From Crossaster papposus (lineage: Eukaryota > Echinodermata > Asteroidea > Velatida > Solasteridae): DNA of 64,000 bases. The notes under the pieces were generated by a model. It did not search any database and was not told where the DNA came from. It saw only the letters and a list, made by a program, of their open reading frames with translations. Position numbers and translations under genes: made by a program. The stretch spans positions 1,116,001 to 1,180,000 of the forward strand of contig JBAIAA010000020.1 of NCBI GenBank assembly GCA_037893245.1, written 5' to 3'. Positions 46,352 through 57,603 of the stretch are shown piece after piece; the first letter of the stretch is position 1; every line of letters starts with the position of its first letter.

Positions 46352-46877
46352 CTGGTTGTCAGGTTGTTGAATGTTCCGTACGGGCAGGCAAACTCCTCTG
46401 CGTACGTTGTCCCATTCAGGCAGTAATACCCACTTGGGCAGACGTATGATCCGTACCACACCACGGGCCCGACGGTGGCATTACAGTAATGCCCAGCAGG
46501 GCAGGTCTTGCAGTCCCACTCTGTCCTGGTAGGTGCCGGACGGGCAGGGCTCCGGATCGCCATATCCCTCTCCACAGAAGTGACCCTGGGGGCAGGTGTG
46601 GTCGGCCGGGGTGGCCGTAATCTGACCAACAGGGCAGTAGTAGCCCCTCTGGCAGAAACACGTAGAGGTGGGAAGACCCTCACGATGGCAGTACATCCCC
46701 TTGGTGCAGATCTGGCAGCTGGTGTTAGCGCTTTGTTCGGTGGCGTCGAGGTAGTAGCTAATTGGGCAAGGGGCGGGCTCCCAGGAACCCACAGGGCAAT
46801 AGTGGCCCCGGGGACAGACGTTGCCCGTCACGTTGTCGGTGGGGTTGCTGACAGATGCCTCCAAGGTGCAGTAAAAA
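46352..46877 (-). pseudogene. GCC2/GCC3 exon 13 (largest), one frameshift
   Basis: A 526-bp exon with acceptor TTTAG and donor CAG|GTGGGG, starting in phase 2. It holds about four modules: CPRGHYCPVGSWEP, CQICTKGMYC, CFCQRGYYCPVGQ, CPQGHFCGEG and CPSGTYQDR, then a shift near 46513-46530, then WDCKTCPAGHYC, CPSGYYCLNGT and CPYGTFNNLT. Confidence 0.85.
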
Positions 46878-47371
46878 CTAAATTAAGATTAATACAGAAA
46901 ACAAGTGATCCTCGGATCGTGAGTGCTGTGAGTGTCACCTGTTTCAATGATGACCTCCAATTATCCCACAACGGTCACTGCATCCAAATGTTATCAAAAG
47001 TCATGAAAGCATGTAGAAGTTATACATTTGATTCCGAGACATAACCGGAAACTTTAACATACATACAAACAATGACCTCTAATGACCTATAATGACCCCT
47101 ACATGGCCTTTGACCCCAGAAACTCATACAAGTACAAACGGTCATAGTATACGGATGTACAGACATACAGAATTTAGGACTGGTTAGTGTCCCTAAAACT
47201 TTGTTTATGTGACCCAAAAAGAGAAATTATCAAAAAAATAACACTATCTGATGGAAGTAAGGAAAAGTATGTGTAGAATGGTTTCTTGCTCCCTGTGCTA
47301 TCGATTCTGATGGAGGCGGGAACCAGTCAACCTTCTGATAACCTAATTATTGTGAATCCAAAACGAATTAA
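46878..47371. other. Intron, nothing recognised
   Basis: Contains a short aatgacct-rich stretch near 47070-47100. No gene. Confidence 0.45.
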
Positions 47372-47677
47372 CAGGTGCGGATACAGGGGAGGGGTCCTGG
47401 GGTCCGGACCCCCACATTTTTAGACTTGATTATTTTTTTATTTATTTATTTTTTGGTTTTTAATGTATTTTCATATCAGAGCAAAAGAGCAGCGTTATAC
47501 TTTTTGTAAAGAATTCCCAATAGATCAAAATGATCAAAATATATAAGAAAAATAGGCAGGATGTCCAGGAATGCACCTCAGAGCTTCTACTGTAAAAACA
47601 ATTTTTTGGGAGAGACCCCTACACCCCCCGTCCATGGCTAGGACCCCCACATTCCTAAATTCCTGCATCCGCCCCTG
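47372..47677. mobile_element. hAT-like non-autonomous element
   Basis: Inverted ends CAGGTGCGGATACAGG and CCTGCATCCGCCCCTG, flanked on both sides by ATTAA. The CAGGGGCGG-type end is typical of hAT elements, though a clean 8-bp duplication is not visible. Confidence 0.6.
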
Positions 47678-47866
47678 ATTAAACATTTTGCAAATTACTT
47701 GTCCTACAACTAAACATGGGTTCATTTTTTTGTTCGTCTCTTTCGAAAGTAAATAACTTTTGTAGAGTAAGCAAAATAACAACTTCACACCAAAAAAAAC
47801 AAAATCCCCTCCAAAAACCTACCAAAAAGAAATGCAATTGTGTATATTCATTTTGTATTATTCTCT

Positions 47867-47945
47867 TTAACCAGTTCGCGCTGGATGACGTATATAAACG
47901 CAAACAATTTCCAAAATTTTAAACGGATGACGCATAAACACGTAG
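47867..47945 (-). mobile_element. TTAA MITE, copy 7, fragment
   Basis: TTAACCAGTTCGCGCTGGATGACG and gataacgcataaacacg-like sequence match the right end of the family. It stops three bases before the exon 12 donor region. Confidence 0.65.
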
Positions 47946-47948
47946 TAC

Positions 47949-48074
47949 CTGGGATCGCAGGGGATGAGCTTTTCAATACCCCCTGGGCAGTACTCTCCTG
48001 GGGCGCACCGACCTCCGATGGACGGGTCTGTTGGGGTGGGGCTGGAAGTGCCTTGGATGCAATACTAACCATCG
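47949..48074 (-). pseudogene. GCC2/GCC3 exon 12, nonsense codon
   Basis: Acceptor CTCACAG and donor GTACTA. The frame set by exon 11 (phase 2) gives DG, then TAG (48065-48067), then YCIQGTSSPTPTDPS, CAPGEYCPGG and IPCDP. The TAG falls where the module has an aromatic residue (G-Y-Y-C), so TAC/TAT to TAG is likely. The same phase 2 runs into exon 13. Confidence 0.8.
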
Positions 48075-48215
48075 CTGTGAGAAAAGGAGGGAATTATTAT
48101 TACATCTCATGGATATTTATGGGCCAAGTCAATTAGTAGGCTCTGAGCATAATGTCTGTAACAATGAAATTGCCAACATGTATCAACCTTTATAGTTAAG
48201 AATCTGCAGGACTAC

Positions 48216-48432
48216 CTGCAGTTGGACGTAGGCGCGTTGTTGCCAGTGCCCATGCAGTATGATCCAGCTGTGCACACCACGCAGGCCACGTCGTCAATCT
48301 GCTGGGGTAGGGCGTTGAAAGTCCCCGGTGGGCAGGGGAACTCGTTGGACCTTGTGGTGCCGTTGGGACAGTAGTGGCCCGTCGGGCAGACGTTATCAAC
48401 GAAGTCGGTGGAGTTGGCCAGGCAGAAGAAGC
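48216..48432 (-). CDS. GCC2/GCC3 exon 11
   Basis: Open exon from acceptor GCCCCAG to donor GTAGTC, phase 1 in and phase 2 out. It reads GFFCLANSTDFVDN, CPTGHYCPNGT, CPPGTFNALPQQ and CTAGSYCMGTG. Confidence 0.88.
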
Positions 48433-48524
48433 CTGGGGCCAAAAAGAAAAACAAATTGGAATGAGAGAAACTTTTGTTTATTGACTGACTAAAAAACTGA
48501 CTAAAGTAGGTTCATTCAATAGCA

Positions 48525-48583
48525 TGTGAATCGCAAGTGAATCGCAAGTGAATCGCAAGTGAATCGCAAGTGAAATCACAAGT
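48525..48583. repeat. Short 11-bp tandem repeat (GTGAATCGCAA)
   Basis: About five copies of GTGAATCGCAA next to the large 11-bp array; same period, different unit. Confidence 0.85.
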
Positions 48584-48607
48584 CTAGGTTGATTTGAGAA
48601 GCTTGTA

Positions 48608-49424
48608 ATGAACCGGGGATGGACCGGGGATGGACCGGGGATGGACCGGGGATGGACCGGGGATGGACCGGGGATGGACCGGGGATGGACCGGGGATGGA
48701 CCGGGGATGGACCGGGGATGGACCGGGGATGGACCGGGGATGGACCGGGGATGGACCGGGGATGGACCGGGGATGGACCGGGGAAGGACCGGGGATGGAC
48801 CGGGGATGGACCGGGGATGGACCGGGGAAGGACCGGGGATGGACCGGGGATGGACCGGGGATGGACCGGAAATGGACCGGAAATGGACCGGGGATGGACC
48901 GGGGATGGACCGGGGATGGACCGGGGATGGACCGGGGATGGACCGGGGATGGACCGGGGATGGACCGGGGATGGACCGGGGATGGACCGGGGATGGACCG
49001 GGGATGGACCGGGGATGGACCGGGGATGGACCGGGGATGGACCGGGGATGGACCGGGGATGGACCGGGGATGGACCGGGGATGGACCGGGGATGGACCGG
49101 GGATGGACCGGGGATGGACCGGGGATGGACCGGGGATGGACCGGGGATGGACCGGGGATGGACCGGGGATGGACCGGGGATGGACCGGGGATGGACCGGG
49201 GATGGACCGGGGATGGACCGGGGATGGACCGGGGATGGACCGGGGATGGACCGGGGATGGACCGGGGATGGACCGGGGATGGACCGGGGATGGACCGGGG
49301 ATGGACCGGGGATGGACCGGGGATGGACCGGGGATGGACCGGGGATGGACCGGGGATGGACCGGGGATGGACCGGGGATGGACCGGGGATGGACCGGGGG
49401 ATGGACCGGGGATGGACCGGGGAT
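48608..49424. repeat. 11-bp minisatellite (GGGGATGGACC), about 74 copies
   Basis: Near-perfect tandem array with a few variants (ggggaaggacc, ggaaatggacc) clustered at 48780-48890 and one extra G near 49400. All frames stay open because 33 bases encode 11 residues (MDRGWTGDGPG). It lies in the intron between exons 10 and 11. Confidence 0.97.
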
Positions 49425-49509
49425 GTTGTATATTACTTTTAACCAAACCTTGCGAGCTTTAATAGCAGTTTTTAAATTAATGGGTAAACAAAACTAAATT
49501 CCTGCTTAC

Positions 49510-49813
49510 CTTCAGGGCACACTTTACAACTCCCATGTCCCTCCTGGTCCTGGTACTCCCTAGCCTCGCAGCCAATCGGCAGCACTGTTCCCAGGGGACA
49601 CCGGTGGCCCCTCGGGCACACCCCGCCGACCCCAGTGTGACCCCCGAGGATCGGGCAAGTGGCCGGGTAGGTCTTGTTCTCTGAGGGGTTGTTGGGGTTG
49701 GCTCGGTCCACACCGGAGTCGCACCAGTAGCCATCATCGCAGAGGAGGCTGTAGGACGTGGCCGCGTTGTTGGGGCAGTAGTAGCCGCCGGGACAGTCTG
49801 TGCACTGCTGGAC
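49510..49813 (-). CDS. GCC2/GCC3 exon 10
   Basis: Open exon from acceptor AAACAG to donor GTAAGC, phase 0 in and phase 1 out. It reads VQQCTDCPGGYYCPNN, CDDGYWCDSG, CPRGHRCPLGT, REYQDQEGHG and CKVCPEG. The phase 0 start matches exon 9. Confidence 0.88.
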
Positions 49814-50848
49814 CTGTTTAGTCACGAGCAATATTGCAGGCATGAGAATGGGTTGTGTTAGAAAAAACTGGAAAATAGCGATTCACTATTAATGACCCAA
49901 TCAAGCTGTAGGCTTGGCCTGAGCCGAAGGCGAGGCATGCCGGGGGTTTCAGGGGGCCGGGGCCCCCTTTAGAAAATTTTGACAATTTAGGTACTGAAAA
50001 GTAACATTTTTAAGCAATTTTCAATGTAATTTTTAGATCTGAATGTTCATAGGCCCTATTAAACAGCAGAAATAAACACAATTGACACTTGAGAATCTAA
50101 ATGTATCACTCTATAATAACAAGTTACCAATTGATACAAATGTTAAGTTCTTGAGTTATTTCTTGAGAAGATTTTGAGAATTTTGAGATGTGGATTTCCA
50201 TTTTAAACAATAACAAAAACCAATATCATTCTGATTCACCTCAGACTCAAGTACTACAATACAAACTGTATCAAAATGACATAATTTGTCCTTCTTATCT
50301 TCACTAGATTTACATGTTCCGCTGTGGTAACATGAGCTTTTAGTGCACTTTTCTCGCGATTTCCATAGTTGATCAGTTTATTGCAAAGCGTGCACATCGA
50401 CAATTTCTCTTTATAAAAAATCACCCTAGACCAACTCTACCCCCCCAATTTTGAACCGGATTCACATTGAACTCGGAGGGGACATATTATGGCCTCCAAA
50501 AAGCGGGAAACCGCGGAACGGCGGGGAATTCTCATGCCTGATATTGGTTACTTAAAAGGGACAAGGCGGTTCTCGAACCATGATTTTCGCGATATCTCTA
50601 TTTTACAACTTGACCTCAATGACCTTGTTCACTCAGCATGTGACCCCCACATGGCTGTTTCCATTTTGCATCTATGACCCAAGTTTGATTGCAATTGGAC
50701 TTCAAGTTTTCAAATGAGACAAGTTATACAATCATATATTAGGGCCGTTTGTTTTAGCCTTAACAATCCAGATAACGATCAGTATGATCCTGTGTAAGCG
50801 TGAATGTCAGACTCTATAAAATGTGGATATTAGATAAAATGTGCATGT
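49814..50848. other. Intron with a GC-rich palindromic spot
   Basis: About 1 kb with no gene. Near 49950-49975 lies gggggccggggccccc. A segment at about 50600-50720 (cctcaatgacc, gtttgattgcaattggactt) recurs diverged at 58080-58440 and is a dispersed repeat. Confidence 0.5.
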
Positions 50849-50905
50849 TTAACCAATTCGCGCCGGATTATTTCAAGTTACCGAGACCACTGGCAGGATT
50901 ACAAG
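50849..50905 (+). mobile_element. TTAA MITE, copy 8, fragment
   Basis: TTAACCAATTCGCGCCGGATTATTTC and accgagaccactggcagg match the left end of the family, then stop. Confidence 0.6.
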
Positions 50906-51102
50906 AACAAGAACAAAAAGAACAACTGCCCAACGCCGGTTGAAAACGAACGCCATTTTCCTTGCTCTTTTCTCAGCATCCATGATTGTAGAACTTCAGA
51001 CAGGTCGATTAAACGATATTTACTATAAAATACAACCAACTCCCCCAAATCCACCCATTCCTGATAATTCAAGCAGTTACCAATGGTGTATTATACCTTT
51101 AA
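50906..51102. mobile_element. Second copy of the exon-splitting TTAA MITE, truncated
   Basis: Shares with 21180-21352 the blocks gccggttgaaaac, catccatgattgtaNaacttc, aaacgatatttactataaaa and ttaccaatggtgtat, ending ACCTTTAA. The left end is missing. Confidence 0.75.
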
Positions 51103-51255
51103 GTGTGGATAATGGGGAGAGTGACCGGTCACATAGTACGAAAAATAGGAGAAAAATAGGAGCCAGATAGAAAAAGTAGAAAAAGTAGGAATACTAAAAA
51201 TATTTCAACTGGATTAACAGGGGTGACATTAGACAGACATGTTAGTCACGGTTAC

Positions 51256-51412
51256 ATTGTACAAGTTGGTCTGGTTACTGTATGTACCGGCTGGGAAGGT
51301 ACTCCAATCTAGACCGGTGCCATTGGTGCAGAAGTAACCAGCAGGGCAGTCAGTGATGCCTGGCTGTTGGTCTGGGTTCCCGACTGTTTCATTCTCTGGC
51401 AGGCAGTAGAAA
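51256..51412 (-). CDS. GCC2/GCC3 exon 9
   Basis: Open exon from acceptor CAACAG (phase 2, giving G-F-Y-C with exon 8) to donor GTAACC (phase 0). It reads FYCLPENETVGNPD, CPAGYFCTNGT and PAGTYSNQTNLYN. The join to exon 10 (VQQCTDC) keeps the module spacing. Confidence 0.82.
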
Positions 51413-52198
51413 CTGTTGTACGACAATATCAGAAAAATGAAAAAAATACAATTTAAATGATGATTTGGATAGAAACCGAAATTGAAAAAATAATGGAACA
51501 GTTCTTTATCATACTTCTAAAAGGTCCTTCTTGAAAAATTAAAACAAAAAAAAAGTTAAATAAGAATCTAATAAGCAGAAATTGTTTTAGATTAAATGTC
51601 CACAAAACACGCAAAAGATTGTAAAACAGGACAAGTAAGGTTTGGTTGAGCATAGCAACAGCTCTGTTCTAATCATTTTTTTTTTTTGAAGATTTCCACA
51701 CATACGAAACTATTGCATAAACAACAAAATATTCAAATTTCGAGACTGTGAGATAGTTACGAGGACCTAATTTGATTACCGCGTTAATTAGACCAATAAC
51801 GGACTTTAATCCAAACACTTGAACTGCGCAAACACTATGCAAAATAGTGTAATTTAAGAGATTTCCGATTATCGCACCTAAAAAATGGGAATATGTAGAG
51901 GAGGACTTTAGGTTTTCCAAATTGCGCAAAATCTTAAAATTGACCACCCCTCCATATTTTGACTTTGGATGGCTATATCTGCGAATCACCTATATAATAC
52001 AAACATTTCACTTTCTTTGAGAATGACAGCACACCAGGTGCCGCGATTTCACAGGATGTTTGAGACTGTTATTTACTTATAGTCAAGCAGGGGGATTTCA
52101 TAGTAATTTGGTTGTTTTATCGTTAATCAGCCAAATTGGCCACAACCTGAAAGCAATATTTGACAAAACAACAGATGATGACGCTCACCCTCTGGGGC
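51413..52198. other. Intron, nothing recognised
   Basis: AT-rich; no gene or transposon recognised. Confidence 0.45.
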
Positions 52199-52324
52199 AT
52201 ATCTTGCATTCATACTGCGTGGTTCGGTCCGTGTAGTAACCGGCCAGGCAGGCCTTGGGATCCGGGGAGCCCGCTGGGCAGTGCAGTCCTATAGGACACT
52301 CGACGGGGTTGGGCCTGTCAGAAC
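52199..52324 (-). CDS. GCC2/GCC3 exon 8
   Basis: Open exon from acceptor CTAG to donor GTGAGC, phase 1 in and phase 2 out. It reads SDRPNPVECPIGLHCPAGS, CLAGYYTDRTTQYE and CKICPR. Confidence 0.85.
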
Positions 52325-52512
52325 CTAGTAAAAACAGAAACATCAATTGTAGGAATTTGTGGCATTACAGTTTAGTATTGAAGTGAAGATAATTGCAATG
52401 GATCACAACCAACAAATAACTGTACAAAAAGAAGTATCTGTATTCAGTGACGAGAAATCTGGTCCTGCACATGATTTTCATTACTTCACATACTGCTTTT
52501 TTTATGCATATT

Positions 52513-52947
52513 TGTGACCGGCTCTACAAAAAGGTGTATTAAGTCGCGCTGTGCACTATCATGTAATAGCCCGCTCAACGTTGAGAGGGTAAACATTTCA
52601 TAAAAATGTGATTTGTTGTCATGAATGACATTTTCAATACCTCCAGTTTCAGGTTTTATTCAAAGAAATGTTGATTTTGATGATTAAAGTGGGAACAAAT
52701 ACCATTTTGTGTACATCGTTCTGTTGTAGTACAACAGAGCCGGCTATTTCAAAGCCCGTTTTCTAAGTTGTGTAATTTAAACTCCAAGGAAGTAATAAAT
52801 ATGTAAACACGTCATATTTTTAAAATAAAAGCGGCTATAGAGCTCTATTATATACCAAATGAAAGCTTACATTGTGGGTTTTTCAACCATGTATATAACT
52901 CAATTTTGGTTGCGACATAATACACTTTTTTTGTAGAGCTGGTCACA
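52513..52947. mobile_element. MITE with TGTGACC inverted ends
   Basis: TGTGACCGGCTCTACAAAAA at the left is inverted at the right as TTTTTGTAGAGCTGGTCACA, with similarity over about 35 bases (on to tgtattaNgtcgc). No coding capacity. Confidence 0.78.
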
Positions 52948-53064
52948 TTTGTCCAAATCAATTTGTACAAGATAAGTTTGTAGCTTATGGTAGAATAATA
53001 TGAACTATACATTTTTCACGGAATTTGTGTGCAGTTCAACTTTACATTAAGTGATTACACAGAA

Positions 53065-53240
53065 GGTTTGAAAAGGGCCACAATATCAACAGGGAATACT
53101 ATGCAGATCTTCTGAATATCATAAAGATTTGAAGTGGGAAACTGACAAGAGGGGTGTTCTTCTGCCAGGACAATGCTCCAGCCCACATGACCACAGTGGC
53201 CATGGCTGCCAACCAGAAATGTGGATTTTAGAGATGCCAA
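53065..53240 (+). pseudogene. Mariner transposase fragment, part 1
   Basis: Translates in pieces as KGHNINREYYADLLN and QDNAPAHMTTVAMAANQKCGF, the region around the second catalytic Asp of mariner/Tc1 transposases. A stop and frame change are present. The next part of the protein resumes about 630 bp later. Confidence 0.8.
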
Positions 53241-53867
53241 CTTTTGAATTCTGTTGTCAGGGAGGATTTGTAAAGTACATTTTTAAGTCGTTTTATTTGC
53301 TTTCAATATAGTCTCCGTCATGTTGAACGTTGAACAGAGTTGCTTGGTTGCTTTTTCATTTGGGCTCATTGGTAGTATTGCGCATGCGTACGTATGATAA
53401 TTATGACAGCAACTGATCACATGAGAGAGATTAACCAAAAGGGAAAAGAAGTCCGATTTTCACGTAAAGTCAAGTCGCGAAACTGTGTTTCCGCCGGTCT
53501 TGTGACTTGCGTGTACCACATGTAATGTACACATGTACATGTACATTCATTGTAATCACTGTGCACCATGCATACGTTAATGGCTTACTACAGAAGTATA
53601 TGCAGGCGCGCTGCAGCTAGCCGTGTACCGAGTGCTCCATCAGGCCGCACCGGCATGCTTGGTATGGTAACTGTGCATGCTGTAATGCATTGAACGGCAG
53701 CGCGTGCGCAGAAAGCAAACAAAATGCTGATACAAAAAATAAAGGCGCATTAATATTGCAAATCCGGGAGGATATCTTATGTGCCCGTAAGGTCGGGAGT
53801 TTAGTTGATTTTCCGGGAGCCTTCTGGCAAAATCGGGAGGGTTGGCATTTCTGTGATTTGAACTGGT

Positions 53868-54100
53868 CAAACACCCGTCCTATTCTCCTGATTTGGCACC
53901 CCTCTGACTACTACCTCTTCCCGAAGTAGAAAGAGCTTGGTGGTCACCACTTTGCCTCAGATGATGACGTAATTAATTCTGTGGATCTCCTTCTGAGGGC
54001 CTAAGACAATGGCTTCCACACTGAAGGTAATTACATGCTCCATGACTGATGGACTACGTGTGTTAATGTAAGAGGGGACTCTGTTGAAAAATAAATGTGT
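53868..54100 (+). pseudogene. Mariner transposase fragment, part 2
   Basis: Contains SYSPDLAP and SDYYLFPK (third catalytic Asp region) in two frames, then GGHHFASDDDVINSV and a C-terminal remnant. It belongs with 53065-53240 but is separated from it by foreign DNA that includes the duplication start. Confidence 0.8.
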
Positions 54101-54422
54101 TTCATTTTCAAAAACTGACTCCTTCTGGCAACGAACTTATCAACAATCCTCGTAGAATCTACTTTAGGTACAGAACTACAAGAGAAATTAAAAGAAGAAA
54201 AGATACTTAGGAAAACTGAAGGTTGAATTTAACATTCTTCTTAAAGTGCGGCAGATCATAGGTTGTGGGAAACAAGCACCAGGTAAGGAATTCCAAAGGG
54301 ATGCAGCAAGACATCTTGTTCTAAGACAACTGATGATCTATTCAAACCAACTGTAAATAGGAAGTACTCAGATTTGAGTGTCTGGTCACACACACAATTT
54401 TTTTTGTTTTAATCCTGCTTAC

Positions 54423-54710
54423 CTTCAGGGCAGTAGTAGCCTTCCATGTACAGTCCTTCCTCCAAAGTCAGCCCGACCTGTCGGCAGTACCATCCGGCCG
54501 TGCAGTTCCGGCACTCCCAAACGTTGCTCAGTCCGGTGTCGTTGGAGTAGGTTCCACTGGGGCACCTCTCAGGCACCGACGTGCCGTTGCCGCAGTACCG
54601 ACTGGCTGGGCAGACGTGTTGCTGACGGTCGTCCGAGCCACGCCCGCAGTAAAAGCCCGAGAGGCAGTAGCCGGCAGAGGCAAGGAGGGCATCTTCATCA
54701 CAGTACTGGC
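54423..54710 (-). CDS. GCC2/GCC3 exon 7 (duplication copy 1, exon A)
   Basis: Open exon from acceptor TGAACAG to donor GTAAGC, phase 1 at both ends. It reads QYCDEDALLASAGYCLSG, FYCGRGS, CPASRYCGNGTSVPE, CPSGTYSNDTG, CRNCTAGWYCRQ and GYYCPEG. About 98% identical to exon 5. Confidence 0.85.
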
Positions 54711-54845
54711 CTGTTCAGTGGATATCAAAGGAAATAATTATAAAGGAAATAATTATAAAGTGGTGCTGATAAGGCCAATAATTTATGTTTTCATTACCAT
54801 CCGCGTCCTTTTTTTTAATAAAAAAGTGTATTTTTAATACGAATC

Positions 54846-54866
54846 TCTCCCCCCCCCCCCCCCCCA
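54846..54866. repeat. Poly-C run
   Basis: About 20 C in a row; the duplicate copy near 57178-57192 has fewer. This length difference separates the two duplicates. Confidence 0.8.
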
Positions 54867-55277
54867 TGAAATTCCCACCCGACTCTGTTTTCTAATTCGA
54901 TAACGCTAGTTTGCATGCAATCGTCAACTAGTTCCCACTGCTAGATAGACAACAAGAAATATATTGAATGAAGTGGGAGCTAGCGTGCACATGTTACATG
55001 CTCGAATGTTCAGACTTTGACAACGTAAAAAGGTTTCGGGCAATTAGCGTGTGTTGAAAACTATCAAAATATTAAGGATTCCTTTGATACTAATTCACAA
55101 AAATTGCTCTCCCATTTCTATAAGATATCTTATGTCTGTAATTTCAGTTTTTGTAAATAAATCTGAAGGTTTTTGTCGCACTCCAGCAAATTAGTTTCTC
55201 TATCTCTAGGATTGCAGATACAATGGCTATAATGGCTTCATACTATGGCAATTTTTGTATTTTCGAAAAAAGCCTAC

Positions 55278-55628
55278 CTGCCAGACACGGTTCACACTCC
55301 ATCATGTTTATCAGCCCTTCCTCATTACTAATCGTCCCCCGGGGACACGCCGCAGGTTCCGTCGTGCCCTGGGGCAGTAGTAACCGGCCGTGCACATCCC
55401 GGCATCCGAACCTTGGTTAGGCGCGGCCCTCTCGGCCCTAATCCGACAGAAGTAGCCCGCCGAACAGCGGGTGTTGGGGTAATAAAGTCAGTCCAGGCTG
55501 GCCGCAGTGGTAGCTGCCCAGGCAGGGGGCGCACTGCTCCCAGCTAGCCAGGCCCGTGGCGTTGTTGAAAGTACCAATAGGGCAGGGGTACTCAGTGGCG
55601 GCGTGGGTTCCGTTAGGGCAGTAGTGAC
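55278..55628 (-). pseudogene. GCC2/GCC3 exon 6 (duplication copy 1, exon B), two frameshifts
   Basis: Acceptor AACCAG and donor GTAGGC. It reads HYCPNGTHAATEYPC, GTFNNATGLAS and CAPCLGSYHCGQPG, then shifts near 55480-55490. CSAGYFCRI and CTAGYYC follow, then a second shift at a C run near 55370, then CPRGTI and CEPCLAG. Both shifts are shared with exon 4. Confidence 0.82.
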
Positions 55629-56189
55629 CTGGTTTAATAATTGAACGTTGAACAGAGTTGCTTGGTTGCTTTTTCATTTGGGCTCATTGGTAGTATTGCG
55701 CATGCGTACGTATGATAATTATGACAGCAACTGATCACATGAGAGAGATTAACCAAAAGGCAAAAGAAGTCAAATTTTCACGTAAAGTCAAGTCGCGAAA
55801 CTGTGTTTCCGCCGGTCTTGTGACTTGCGTGTACCACATGTACATGTACACATGTACATGTACATTCATTGTAATCACTGTGCACCATGCATACGTTAAT
55901 GGCTTACTACAGAAGTATATGCAGGCGCGCTGCAGCTATAGCCGTGTACCGAGTGCTCCATCAGGCCGCACCGGCATGCTTGGTATGGTAACTGTGCATG
56001 CTGTAATGCATTGAACGGCAGCGCGTGCGCAGAAAGCAACAAAAATGCTGATACAAAAAATAAAGGCGCATTAATATTGCAAATCCGGGAGGATATCTTA
56101 TGTGCCCGTAAGGTCGGGAGTTTAGTTGATTTTCCGGGAGCCTTCTGGCCAAATCGGGAGGGTTGGCATTTCTGTGATTTGAACTGGTC

Positions 56190-56420
56190 AAACACCCGTC
56201 CTATTCTCCTGATTTGGCACCCCTCTGACTACTACCTCTTCCCGAAGTAGAAAGAGCTTGGTGGTCACCACGTTGCCTCAGATGATGACGTAATTAATTC
56301 TGTGGATCTCCTTCTGAGGGCCTAAGACAATGGCTTCCACACTGAAGGTAATTACATGCTCCATGACTGATGGACTACGTGTGTTAATGTAAGAGGGGAT
56401 TCTGTTGAAAAATAAATGTG
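56190..56420 (+). pseudogene. Mariner transposase fragment, part 2 (duplicate)
   Basis: Near-identical copy of 53868-54100 inside duplication copy 2, with the same frame breaks. It has no matching part 1, as expected if the duplication started inside the mariner-splitting DNA. Confidence 0.85.
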
Positions 56421-56751
56421 TTTCATTTTCAAAAACTGACTCCTTCTGGCAACGAACTTATCAACAATCCTCGTAGAATCTACTTTAGGTACAGAACTAC
56501 AAGAGAAATTAAAAGAAGAAAAGATACTTAGGAAAACTGAAGGTTGAAATTAACATTCTTCTTAAAGTGCGGCAGATCATAGGTTGTGGGAAACAAGCAC
56601 CAGGTAAGGAATTCCGAAGGGATGCAGCAAGACATCTTGTTCTAAGACAACTGATGATCTATTCAAACCAACTGTAAACAGGAAGTACTCAGATTTGAGT
56701 CACGAGGTGTCTGGTCACACACACAATTCTTTTTGTTTTAATCCTGCTTAC

Positions 56752-57039
56752 CTTCAGGGCAATAGTAGCCTTCCATGCACAGTCCTTCCTCCAAAGTCAG
56801 CCCGACCTGTCGGCAGTACCATCCGGCCGTGCAGTTCCGGCACTCCCAAACGTTGCTCAGTCCGGTGTCGTTGGAGTAGGTTCCACTGGGGCACCTCTCA
56901 GGCACCGACGTGCCGTTGCCGCAGTACCGACCGGCTGGGCAGACGTGTTGCTGACGGTCGTCCGAGCCACGCCCGCAGTAAAAGCCCGAGAGGTAGTAGC
57001 CGGCAGGGGCAAGGAGGGCATCTTCATCACAGTACTGGC
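56752..57039 (-). CDS. GCC2/GCC3 exon 5 (duplication copy 2, exon A)
   Basis: Open exon like exon 7, with the same splice sites and phases. One change replaces a conserved cysteine by tyrosine (GYCLSG to GYYLSG). Confidence 0.85.
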
Positions 57040-57603
57040 CTGTTCAGTGGATATCAAAGGAAATAATTATAAAGGAAATAATTATAAAGTGGTGCTGATA
57101 AGGCCAATAATTTATGTTTTCATTACCATCCGCGTCTTTTTTTTTAATAAAAAAGTGTATTTTTAATACGAATCTCTCCCCCCCCCCCCCCATGAAATTC
57201 CCACCCGACTCTGTTTTCTAATTCGATAACGCTAGTTTGCATGCAATCGTCAACTAGTTCCCACTGCTAGATAGACAACAAGAAATATATTGAATGAAGT
57301 GGGAGCTAGCGTGCACATGTTACATGCTCGAATGTTCAGACTTTGACAACGTAAAAAGGTTTCGGGCAATTAGCGTGTGTTGAAAACTATCAAAATATTA
57401 AGGATTCCTTTGATACTAATTCACAAAAATTGCTCTCCCATTTCTATAAGATATCTTATGTCTGTAATTTCAGTTTTTGTAAATAAATCTGAAGGTTTTT
57501 GTCGCACTCCAGCAAATTAGTTTCTCTATCTCTAGGATTGCAGATACAATGGCTATAATGGCTTCATACTATGGCAATTTTTGTATTTTCGAAAAAAGCC
57601 TAC

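Larger units (their letters stand above)
53323..55642. repeat. Tandem duplication, copy 1 (about 2.3 kb)
   Basis: The segment is repeated at 55641-57967, with differences only at scattered single bases and in run lengths. It contains exons 7 and 6, an intron and half of a mariner relic. The junction reads taataattgaacgttg, with two to three bases of overlap. Confidence 0.95.

Noticed and set aside
48478..49497. MDRGWTGDGPG and HPRSIPGPSPV repeat proteins
   Set aside because: An 11-bp array keeps every frame open; the array is intronic and lacks gene signals.
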